Source: Meloidogyne chitwoodi (taxonomy: Eukaryota; Nematoda; Chromadorea; Rhabditida; Meloidogynidae). Taken from it: a DNA stretch of 64,000 bases. The stretch covers positions 1,116,001 through 1,180,000 of the forward strand of contig JACZZP010000014.1 in the NCBI GenBank assembly GCA_015183035.1. The letters run 5' to 3'. Positions 40,072-53,400 of this stretch are shown here, piece by piece (within the stretch, counting starts at the first letter, position 1; every line of letters begins with the position of its first letter). Under the pieces are notes generated by a model. That model had not been told where the DNA came from, searched no databases, and worked only from the letters and a program-made list of their open reading frames with translations. A program made the translations under genes and the position numbers.

Positions 40072-40216
40072 TTATTTTTGCCCAAATTTATATTTTTCCC
40101 AGGCTCTGTATAATTGACAATTGTCGTGCCACCATTTTGACAGATTTGGACTAAATGCCATTTCATGCTTTTGGACAAATTGGTCAAATAAATGATGATT
40201 TTTTAAATTATTCTCT
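40072..40216 (-). other. Possible exon fragment, unrecognised
   Basis: The minus strand encodes NNLKNHHLFDQFVQKHEMAF, then SPNLSKWWHDNCQLYRAWEK, ending in KYKFGQK and TAA. It has coding-like composition (three Trp, His and Cys, less AT-rich). A TTTAG acceptor precedes it, but no upstream exon or suitable start was found before the divergent RPN8 gene. It may be the last exon of a broken gene or a 29-aa micro-ORF starting at the internal Met. No family was recognised. Confidence 0.3.
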
Positions 40217-40330
40217 AAATATGTATTTTTAAGATTTTTTTTGACGAAATTTAAGTTTATGTTAATATCAATTTTTCTCTTAATTTATGGAATTTTTCCT
40301 TTTTAGTTGAAATCGTTATTCTTTCTAAAA

Positions 40331-41799
40331 ATGGTAACTTTGCCTGGTCAAGGAAGTGAGAAGGAGCATGAAAAGCTTAAGGTCGGCCATTGCTTAAGTA
40401 GTGTTCAAACAAATCTTCCTGTTAATAAGGTTATTTTACGTTTTAGAATTTATAAATTTTATCTTCTAAGGTTGTTGTTCATCCTTTGGTGCTTTTAAGT
40501 GTTGTTGATCATTTTAATCGAATCAGCAAGACGCAAAGGGTTAGCAGAGTTGTTGGTGTCTTGCTGGGAAGCATGGGTTCAGATAAGACAATTGATACAT
40601 CAAATTCTTTCGCTGGTAAATTTATTTTGGATTACAAATATTAAGTAGGTTACTTGACGTGTAAATTGACATTGTTTTTCGAAAATTAGGGTGTTATAGT
40701 GAGAATAGTTTTATTACACTTGGATCTTGCAAAACTTGATGAATTTGACTAATAGATAAATATTTAAGTTCCTTATGATGAGGATTCTGAAGATTCAAGT
40801 GTTTTCTTTTTGGATGCCGATTATTTGGAGGATATGTTTGGAATGTTCTACAAGGTTGCCGCTCGTGAGAAGATTGTTGGTTGGTATCACACGGGGCCGA
40901 AGCTTTGCAAGAATGATATTCTCATAAATGAAGTCATTAAACGTTTTGTACCGAATCCTATACTTGTAATCATTCAAGCCAGTCAAGAGCAAATGAGTTT
41001 AGGTCTTCCCACTGATGCTTATGTCGAAGTGCAAGAAGTTCACGATGTATCTATTAATTTATTTTTTACTCATATGACCTTTTAGGATGGTTCTCCCCCA
41101 ATAAAAACCTTTGAACATGTTCCCTGTGAAATTGGAGCTGAAGAGGCTGAGGAGGTTGGTGTTGAACATCTCTTAAGGTTTATTAAAATACTATTTAATT
41201 TAAAAAATATTTTAAGGGATATAAAAAATACGTCGGCTGGCACTCTTTCACAGCGAATTACTAATCAACTATTAGGACTTCGTGGATTTCGACGCCAATT
41301 AGCAGAGATGGCACTTTATGCGAGGCGTGTAGTTAACAAGGAGTTGCCTGTAAATCATGCCATAATCTACCATATTCAAGTAAGTCTTTTAGGTTGAACA
41401 ACATTTTTCAGCGGCGGGCAAACTTTTCAACACTTTTCTTACTGAATTAATTATGTTAATGATTTTTTCGGCCAATTTAGTTTACTGTTTATTAATTTTA
41501 GGAAGTACTCAATCTTCTTCCTGATGTTCTCACACCTGAATTTATTGATGCGCACAATTCAATGAGTAATGATCAGTCAATGCGGATATATTTGGGAAAT
41601 CTTGCTCGCACTGTTATCGCCCTAGACGGTCTTATAGATAACAAAGTTGATCTTAATTTGATTACTGTATCTTTTATAATCATTTAAGTTACTGCTACAA
41701 AGAGCTGAAGAAAAGGCAGAGGTAAAGAAAAAGACTGATATGGAAGATAAAACTAAAGAAAAATCCAAATCTGAAGAAGAAAAACAAGAGAATGTCTAA
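40331..41799 (+). CDS. rpn-8: 26S proteasome regulatory subunit RPN8 (PSMD7)
   Basis: Exons: 40331-40429, 40471-40615, 40769-41046, 41086-41177, 41217-41379, 41502-41666, 41689-41799 (350 aa; human PSMD7 is 324). It is a structural lid subunit that pairs with the deubiquitinase RPN11. The MPN domain opens [18 protein letters not shown], followed by [34 protein letters not shown] and [20 protein letters not shown]. As expected for RPN8, the JAMM metal-binding residues are absent. The C-terminal helices include [12 protein letters not shown] and [19 protein letters not shown]. The Lys/Glu-rich tail ([11 protein letters not shown]) is typical. An upstream in-frame ATG at 40307 is possible but MVTLPGQ is preferred. 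The N-terminus is ~25 residues longer than the human one. It is an essential housekeeping gene with composition less AT-biased than its neighbours. Confidence 0.96.
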
Positions 41800-42222
41800 C
41801 AAGTACAAATTTTCGTTTTCTGTGAATTAATTTAGAGAGATTTGACAATTATTTGGTCCTGTTGGAATTTTTTCATGATTGACTTTGTTCGAATCTAATC
41901 TCTAAAATGTTCGTTAAATAAAGATTTATTATTTTATCATCTAATGATAGTGCGTTTGGATTACGCTTTTATATTTTATAGTGAAATCTTTTATTAATTC
42001 AACGTTTTAAACTTATTTTTAAAACTGAGTTGGTTCTATGATGATGCTTTACTTATTTTTGATATTGGCGAACGCGATATGATTTTACTTATACTTTTGA
42101 TTTTACCAAATTTTATTCAGTAATTAGAAAAATACACCAGCGCATAAATTAATACCGAAAAAGCATTAATCTTTTATTCTTATTTTAGAAATAAAAATAT
42201 TATATTCGGGTTTTAAATTTTT

Positions 42223-42905
42223 ATGCTTTGCTGTTCAATGTCTCTCGTTCGTCATCAACCTGTGCCTTCGCCATTAACAAGTATCAAGGTTATAAAATTT
42301 TTGACAATTATTTAATTTGAATCAATTTTTAAAAGTTAAGGAAAATGAGGAAAAACCGTCAACATCTCATTGTGATCAGTCCAATATAGAAAGAATGGCT
42401 CACTCAATTTTCTCTGACGGCAAAATTCTTCAAAATCCTCAAATTATTAAAAAATGGTCAATTGAATTTCTGCCAAGGCCAGAACCTCCACGATTCTTTC
42501 GTCCGCTTTGCAGCAGGCTTTCACGTCAGAATCAAATTCTTCAAGAATTGGAGCAGCAACACCACGACAATACTATAAAAATAATTGGAGAAGTGAGACG
42601 AAAAATGAAGATGTCAATAAGGCAAACTCGAGATGAACAGAAAGCTCAACTAAAAGAAACACGGAGAAAAATGGACAAAAAAGATAAAAGGTTTGATTGA
42701 TATTTCTAATATGAGTAGAATTCATAAAAAGTCCAAAAATAGTAGTTTTAGCTCTTCCTCATTCAAGAAAAAATCAATTAGTGATGACCGACAAAATTGC
42801 AAAAGACCGTCTTCACATATTAATTTTCATCAAGTTGATGTAAAAAAGGAAAGAAAGGATCTCATGCTCACGCCAAAAAATGGAATTATTGTAGATGAGC
42901 ACTAA
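42223..42905 (+). CDS. Unrecognised basic, coiled-coil protein
   Basis: Exon 1 is 42223 (or the in-frame ATG 42238)-42288; exon 2 is 42341-42690; exon 3 is 42719-42905. The protein is 195-200 aa. Exon 2 contains a Pro/Arg-rich segment (SIEFLPRPEPPRFFRPLC) followed by a charged helix with coiled-coil character (NQILQELEQQHHDNTIKI, later KAQLKETRRKMDKK). Exon 3 is Ser/Lys-rich (SSSSFKKKSISDD) and ends IIVDEH. The reading frame changes between exons 2 and 3. Keeping it open needs either a 28-nt GT-AG intron (42691-42718), which is very short, or a frameshift. I do not recognise the family; a nuclear or RNA-binding role is only a guess from basicity. Confidence 0.6.
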
Positions 42906-43425
42906 ATACGTTTAAAACTTAAATTAATTTTTGATTTACGGCTAATTATATTTTCGGGTGTGGATCGTTTTATCAAGATTCGATAGCTGGGTTATCCTTG
43001 TTTAGAATTGCTCAAGAATGGTCTTTCTTTTCTATCGATAATATTTTAGTGGTTAATAATTATATTGATATCCATTTGTTTTTTATAGAAGATCTAATTA
43101 TTTTGTTCCACATTGTTAAGCTTCTCGAATCATTTAATAATGTAAACTAACAACCACGGGTGTCTAAACGATCCTATTTATAATATTTTGCTAGTCTTTC
43201 AAGGCCTATTTTTGTTTTTTAGTGTTTTTTATTTTAATTCTATTATCAATTTAATAAATTTTTAAAAGTCTAATAAAATTTTATTCTTATTTGCTTTTTA
43301 CACGAATTTATTTTTTTATAAAAATTTCAAAATTCATTCAATTTTTATGATCATTAAAAAAGTTTCATAGCAAAATTAAGCTTATATTATTATCTGACGC
43401 GGTTGCTTATAGCCGTGTTAATTCT
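42906..43425. other. Intergenic region upstream of PI4K2 copy 2
   Basis: No open frame or RNA gene was recognised. Confidence 0.5.
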
Positions 43426-45929
<2,504 letters not shown>

Positions 45930-46001
45930 AAATTTGTCATGCATGGAATATTGATTATTAATTCTACTATAATTATTTGCCTTTATTTTTAATTTTTAGT
46001 A

Positions 46002-46212
46002 TCTTATTTTGGGCCTGACTTTAAAAATCATTAATTTTTGAATTAAAAAATATTAAGTACTCAACTTATTGTTTTTTCAAATTATTTAACACTATGTCAT
46101 AACGTAGCATGTAGCATTGAAATCTGTATTCAGAAGGTTCTCTCCGATTATCCATCTTATTGGTAATGAGAAATCTAAAAATTATGCAAGTAAAAGTCAG
46201 ACCCCATTAAGA
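46002..46212. mobile_element. Candidate mariner-type MITE
   Basis: The left end (46002, TCTTATTTTGGGCCTGACTTT with one extra T) and the reverse complement of the right end (TCTTAATGGGGTCTGACTTT) agree over about 20 bp with few differences. Both sides are flanked by TA (46000-46001 and 46213-46214), as for Tc1/mariner elements. The interior (~170 bp) has no ORF. It lies 72 bp beyond the PI4K2 copy 2 stop codon. Confidence 0.4.
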
Positions 46213-46214
46213 TA

Positions 46215-47515
46215 TTCTCTTTGTGAAAGGCATTATTTTTTGTTATACATATATTTAAACACTGAAAAATTTAATTAAAATTTTTCAAAATAAGCAATAA
46301 TGGTGTTCTTAAAATTTCCATAAAACAAGTTTCAATCCTTTTATTATTATATGATTTCCCTTAAATCATTTCTTTTTATTTTTTCTTGTAACTCTGTGCG
46401 ACTTTTTATTTACTTTACCGCCTTTAATTTCATAACTATAGACTCAAGCTTTTATTCTTTTTTTGTTTCTCAATATACAAATATAGTAAAATGTTTTAAT
46501 TTAAATTTTCTAAATTAAAAAAAATTATTTTTATAAAATAGACATACGCATTTATTCTTCAATTTTTTATTTTTTGAATTTAAATTTTATAAATATTTAT
46601 ATATCTTTTTTTATTTTTATTTTACAAGTTTCTGGCAAAACATTTAAATATTATATAAGTAATATTAATATAAGAGGTCATATAATAGTCCATAACCGGT
46701 CAAATAAACATTTGGGTATCTCTTATGTTTACTTTTTACCATCATAAGTTTATTTCTTATCAAAGAAATCGTAAATTATTCATTTATTAACAGAAAATAA
46801 AATATGTCTTTTGTTTAATCTAGTCTAGACGTGAGAATGATTTGACTAACTCCGCCTTTTTGCACATATATTTATGTATATTTAGTCTTTTACTTTAACA
46901 TATTCATATATCCTTGTTACTTAATGAGAACTATTTTTTTAGTTTCTTGTAGTTAAAGAATTTTTATATAAAAATGAATTTTTTAGGGTTGATCATGAAA
47001 CACAGAACACCACACCTTCCATCAAAAAATTCTGACTTTACACTAATTTTTTTATTTTTCTCATTCATTTTTTATTAATTTATTTTGAAATTTATGTTTT
47101 GACTTATTAAAAGCCATAAGAGATTAAAAATAACCTTCAAACAAAAACAACTTTATAAAAAATTGCCACTAAAACCAATTTTCTTCCCATTCATTTCGGC
47201 AATGTTTGGTCAACCACTTTCTGATCCCTTCCTCATTATTTAAATTCTCATCCTTTTTTTTTTTGAGCAAATAAATGTTTTTAGTATATTTTTAGAATAA
47301 TTATATAAAAAGAAAATATAATATAATCCAAAACTTTACTGTGTCGAAATATTAAAGTATTATAATCCATTTGTGGACACTTTCTTTTTTTTTAATGCAC
47401 ATTAATTAAATAATATTACCGCCTTCAATTAAATTAAGATTGTTTAGTTTTCATTTTATTAATTTTTATTTTATAATAGATTTTTTTTAAATTAATTCAA
47501 AAATATTTAGAAAAA
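46215..47515. other. Intergenic AT-rich DNA
   Basis: No supported gene. It contains the promoter region of the PDZ gene. A few less AT-rich stretches (46650-46760, 46820-46860) have no recognised content. Confidence 0.5.
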
Positions 47516-49908
47516 ATGTCTTTTAATAAATTAAAATTTAATTCTAATAATATTACTGTCTTTCTTCAAAATAAAAATAATTTATCAGAATCTGAAACAA
47601 CTAATTCAATATATAACCTTGGATTAGGTATTCAAGGAGAGAGACCCTCTTATTTGATTGTTTTTCCTGGCGGTATTGCTGATCGAATGGGATTAAAAGT
47701 ATTTTTAAATATTTAGTGGGATTTACTAAGTAATATATATATATTGGGGCAATCAAAATATACTCTGATTGACTTTGTTGAGAGTTGAAATTCTAATCTA
47801 TAGTAGTGGTAACAGAAAATATTGGACTAAGAAATTCGACTGAACATGAATAAAGACAATCCCATCATTTTATTATTCCAGAAACGAAGATTATATTTAT
47901 TAAAAATTATATTTTAATTTTTATTAGAATGATGATGAACTTTTGGCAATAAATGGAAGAACCTTAAATGGACTTAATCATTTGAATGTTGTTACTAAAT
48001 TATCACAAATATATTCAAAAAATAAGGAAATGCTTGTCACAATAAAGGCAAAATATTCAAAAAAATCAAATAAAAATAAATAAATCATTTATTTTTTTAG
48101 AGAAGACAAATAATATCAAAACAGACAATGCCAGAAGGAAATTTATTACAGCAGAATAGCGGTAATAAAAATAAAAAAGAAAAAACGGAAGAAGAAAACC
48201 AACATAAACAGAAAAATAAATTTTCTTTTCGAAAGTTCCCAATGCCGGTTGGAGGAGAATATCAATCCCGCTGGGTTTGTTTACCAAAAAAATATAATTA
48301 TATTTTGGTAATATTTGCTACATAATGTAATTTATTTTTATTTTCTTTTCTTTTTTGCAAGAAAATCAGAATTGAATAAAATAAATGGCAAAAAAAAAAA
48401 CTGAGGTTACCAAAACAATAAAAATGGAAAAAATTTTACTCACAATTTTATTTCTAAAATATATTTATCTACTGACATTTTTATTTCTTTGTTAGACTAA
48501 ATATATTTTTAAATCCTAATAAAACAAAAATTATTTAAATTGTATTTATTAACCAAAATATAATATTTATATAATATTATTAGAATATATTTAATTTTTA
48601 AATTTAATTTTCAGTTAAATCGTCTTCATCCTTCAAAAAAATTTAAATTAAATTGTAGACCTAATACTCCACCATCTAATAATTTAAATATTAATAATAA
48701 AAATATACACAATTCTTCTTCAAAATCATTAGATTCTCTTCATTCATTAAATTTTACAGAATTTTCAAAATCTATTTTTGAAAATTTTTCTAACAAAAAT
48801 GATAATATTTTATTAAATAATAAACAACCAATAGCTATATTTGTAACAGAATTTATTGGAAAATTTACTGAATTTAATAAATTAATAAATGATAATATTA
48901 ATATTTTTGAAAAGGTAATTTTATTAAATATATATAATTTTATGTGTTTATATCTATTTTGTAATAATCTTTCATTAAATTACTTTTTTTTTTAATTTAT
49001 TTTATTTTTTAACAGATATTAAACATTAAAGAGGAAATTAATATTCCAAATTATAAAGAAAAAGAAAAAACATTTTGTGTATTATTTGCTTTTGAAGATC
49101 AAGTACATATTTACATAAATTTATTTTTTAATTTGAAATTTATTTTTAAAATATTATTTTATAGAAAATAAATATTAATTTTTTAGTTACAAATATTACC
49201 ATTCATTATTGATGAATTAAATGAAAATAATAATAATAATAGTTCAATGGAAAACAATATTAATTATAATAATATTTATCCTCTTAAAAAATTATTTTTT
49301 AAAAGAAAACAAATTATTTTAATATTACGTAGCCAAACAAATGAAAAAATATTTGGAATATTAATTGAAAATAAACAAAATGTTTTTGAATGTTTTATTT
49401 TTAAAACATTACCAGAAAATTTACAACAACATAATGAACATTTTAATATATCAGAAATAATGAATATTAAATGCAGGTAAAATAAATAAATAAATATTTT
49501 AATTATTTTAATTATTTTTTTAGAAAAGAAATATTAAATATTAATAAAATAACAACAAAAAACAATTGTTTTGAATTTACTTCAAATTGTTCTAGAATTG
49601 TTGCCAATATTCGTTTCTTACAAAATTCTTCCTCTTCTTCCTCTTCTTCCTCTTCTTCTTCATCTCCAATATCATTAAAATCTTCTCCAAATAAAACAAA
49701 AGAAAAAATTAAAAATAAAATTGTACAAAAATTTTTGTCAAGTATTGGCCTTAAAACTGAAATAAATAATGAAAGTTTTAATACTTTAAATGATACTAAT
49801 ACTGATGAAACTTGTCAAAATACTTCTACAGAATCAATTGCAAATTCTGGGGATTTGTGTGATCCTGAAGAAATTTTTGTAAATTCTTCTTTTGAAATGG
49901 TTAGTTAA
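47516..49908 (+). CDS. PDZ plus PTB-like protein (N-terminal half of RGS12/loco type)
   Basis: Exons: 47516-47698, 47928-48047, 48101-48307, 48615-48914, 49016-49102, 49187-49476, 49524-49908 (523 aa, ending EMVS and TAA). The PDZ domain is at residues ~10-105: LGLGIQGERPSYLIVFPGG is the carboxylate-binding loop region, followed by ADRMGLKNDDELLAINGRTL. Residues ~275-460 resemble the PTB domain of RGS12 in order and hydrophobic pattern (IAIFVTEFIGKFTEF, later IFGILIEN, CFIFKTLPENL and NNCFEFTSNCSRIVANIRFL). A poly-Ser tract (TCC/TCT repeat near 49628-49665) follows. The intron at 48048-48100 has a GC donor. The last exon either stops at 49908 or splices at 49899 (GTTAGT) in phase 0. It is followed on the same strand by an RGS-RBD gene, so the two may be one RGS12-like locus. 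Confidence 0.7.
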
Positions 49909-50483
49909 TTTTTAAAATATTTTAAATAAATTTTATAAAAATAAAATTGTTGGAAAATAGAGGTTTTTGGACTTTATTTTAATTTTTAAATTAAATACCC
50001 TTTACAAGAGTAGTGCAACATTATTGTTGACCTTGAAAATTTAAAATTTTTTAAATTATTTTATTTATTTTAAATCTTTGTGAGAATTAAATTTAAAAAA
50101 AAATTATATATTTTTATTATATCTTTAAATACAAAAAAGGTTGTATATAAAGAGAATAGGGGGGGGGGGGGCAACAGTGAATACTACACCACCAAAAACT
50201 AAAAATATTCATTTTATTTGTCAGTCAGTTTTAGTAAAGTCATATATATATATTTCTATCGGCTGGCTTCTCTTTTTTATTTTTTTACAATATATTTGGC
50301 TTGTAAATTTACAATCACCAATAAATATATTTTTGGTCCTTTTTTTATATATTTTTATTTTTAGAAAGCTTATATACCTATTTTATTTAAATTTTAAATA
50401 ATTATTTATATTATTATCTAATAATTATTCTCTTAAATTTAAAATTTATTTATTTATTTTTAACAATTCATTTATTTAAAAAA
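49909..50483. other. Gap between PDZ-PTB gene and RGS gene, with G13 run
   Basis: It contains a run of 13 G at 50159-50171, followed by a short coding-like frame (ATVNTTPPKTKNIHF) that could be a cassette exon. No phase-compatible joining to the upstream gene was found. The run may vary or be mis-sequenced. Confidence 0.4.
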
Positions 50484-53400
50484 ATGATCAAAAATCAAAA
50501 AATTCATGTTTGTCGACTTTCAGGAAGACTTACAGCTTGTAATCTTCGAAATTCTCGTCGTTGTTATGCAGAAAGACTAAAAGGATTAAAAAATAAAAAT
50601 AATAAAATAGAAATAAAAAATAATAATATTTCAAAATCTTTTAAAAGAAAAGAGTCTAAAAAAAGAATTTTTAGAGAAGAAAAAATAAAAAATAATGAAG
50701 CAATATTTATTCAAAAATTAAAAAATTCTCCTAGTAATATTAGTGAGAATAGTATAAGCAATAATCGAGTAAATAAATTATTTAAATAAATTATTTAAAA
50801 TAAAATAAAATATTATTTATTTATTTTTTTAGATCAATTCTCCACAAATAATTGAAGAATTAAATAAAACAGCAATAAATAAAAATAATAATATTTCTAA
50901 TTTTTATTACTCAAAAATGCCTACCTGTCACCGAAATAATTGTCATTATTCTCCAACTTCTCGAAGGCTAATTTTAAAGGTTATTTTTAATTATTTATTT
51001 TAACATACAATTTAATTGTTATAATTAATTAATTATTTTTAAGGACATTTAAATATAAATCCAAATAATATTTAAATCTTTTTTTTTTTTTAATTTATAT
51101 TTCTTTTAAACTTTATTAAAATAATTAAAAATTTACTTTAAACCAATATAATTTAATGGTATTATTATTAATAATTTAAATTAAAAAAAAATAATTCTAA
51201 ATATTTTTTCTTTAAAAAAATCCTCTCATTTATCATCTAAAAAATATATTCCATTTTTTTATTTTTTCTTATTCTTCTTATCATTTCCTCCCTCAGTTGC
51301 CCGTTTCAATATAAATAATAAGAAAAAAAGTCACAGAGCTTTTCGTACTTTTTCCGCTTCGTTTGTGACGGTTGGCACTTCTTTTATTTTTTCTTTTTGC
51401 CTAATGATGCCCTTTTTTTATATTTTTTTGTCACAAAGTCCTTTTCCTTTAATGTTCAACAGTTTTTCAGTTTTCAGAGCTATGGGTCGTTAGATAATAT
51501 TAAATGGAGTTAAATCTCTTTTTTTGTTAAATTATGTGAAGGTGGAGAATTTTTAAAGAAAAAAATTCCAAAAAATATTTAAATAATCCTTTTCCTCTAA
51601 GGGTATATATTTTGGACACTAACTAAATTTATTTTAATATTTTTTTTTTTTGGAATTATTTTTGAATTTCTTAAATTTAATTAATTAAGAGTCCAATCAA
51701 AAATAATTCAAAAAATCCAATAAAACACATTTTCGATTAATTATATTCTTAAAAATTTAAAACATCTTTTTTTTTTAAATTTAACTTTTTTGTATTTATA
51801 GAGGGTTCATAGAGTAGTTAATATTTTTTTTTCGTTCAAACATCATAAAAAATTTTTTGAGCAAAATGTCAAAAAAAAAACAAAAAATCACTCATTTTTT
51901 AACAATTCTTTTGGGATTTGTTATTTTACTTTTTTTAATTTTAAATAATTCAAGATATTATTTAAAAAAATTTGAGATTTTTAAATAATTATTTATTTAA
52001 AAATATAAATTAATTTAATTTTAAATTTTGGAGAAAATAAAAAATAAATAAATATTTTAATTCTTTTAAAATAAAACGTCATTCAAACTTTTATTTCTTC
52101 TCAAATAAATAAATAAACTGTTCTTTTTTTATGCAAAAAGTTCATTTTTTCCCAACATTTTTCTTGGATTGCGCGCCTAATTGCACTTCCTTTTTTCTTT
52201 TTTTAAATATTATTTATGCAAAACACTAATAACTTTATTTATTTATTTATTATATACACTTGGGGAGAATAAAAATATTTAAAAATTAAGGTTCTATTTA
52301 TTAAAATTTTTTTTAAATATTTCCATTGCTTTAAATTTATAATAAATAAATTTATATAATTCTAAATATTAGAGGTATATTTTATTTTTATTTTTAAAAT
52401 TTTTTGCTAAATATTCTCAAACAAAAATTTCAAAAATCTAATCAGAAAGAAAAAAGATTTTAAATTAATTTTAAATTTATCTATAAATTTTTAGAATTAT
52501 CTTTAAAATATTTTATTTTTATATATTCCTCCTTCATTCTGCGCATTTTATTTTCAAAATTTTTTTTAATTTTTTGCAGTAATAAAAATATTTTGTCTAG
52601 TCAACTTTTTAATTTTTTTTTGTCTTATTATTCGAAAATTGTTTTTATAATAAATAGTGCAAAATCTCCCTCTTATTCCTTGTTAGCAGGCAAAGGAGCA
52701 AAAGGGTGGCATGAAGAGATGGTTAAAAAAGATAGGGAGATATGTACATACATATTACTTAAAAGGAGTTTTATGTCAGTTTATGTACATAATCTCTCCT
52801 CTAAAGAGTTTTTAAGAGACCTTTTCTACCACTCCCAACGGCTTTAGCATTTTTCCTTTGTTGGCAGGCTTTTTCTCTTATTTGTGCCACTTTGCCAATT
52901 TGTTTTATTTTTCTTGGCATTTTTAAAGTAAATATATTCTCTCTATATTCTTTTTTCATTCTCATAGTCCTCTGATAATGCTTTGCGCTTCTTTTCCTTT
53001 TTTGTTGTTCCATACCATCGCTCATTTAGTATTTACTATTTAACAAAGTTTTTTTCAATTCGAGTAGTTTGTCATATAAAAAGCTTCTTTTATATTTACT
53101 ATTCTCTTTCTCTACAAGAATTAAAGAAAAATAAAAAAGAAAAGATATATTGGACATAAAACGTTCCCCAATCGACTGGCTGGAAGCAGACAGCCATGAG
53201 ACTGCCACAGTTTAACAGAAATAAAAGAAAGACAACGAGAAAAAGAAGAAAAGCATTTTCAATTCCTTCTTTTTTTTATTCAGCTGTCAATTCGACGAAA
53301 TACGTACCTTCACTGCCAGCCATTTTAACTGACATCCAATTATTTGTATTATCTTCTTCTTCTATATATTCACATGGCTTAGTTAGTTAGTTGTTAGTTC

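Noticed and set aside
53026..53390. 60-aa and 64-aa ORFs in the large RGS intron
   Set aside because: Overlapping on opposite strands, with no conserved features.
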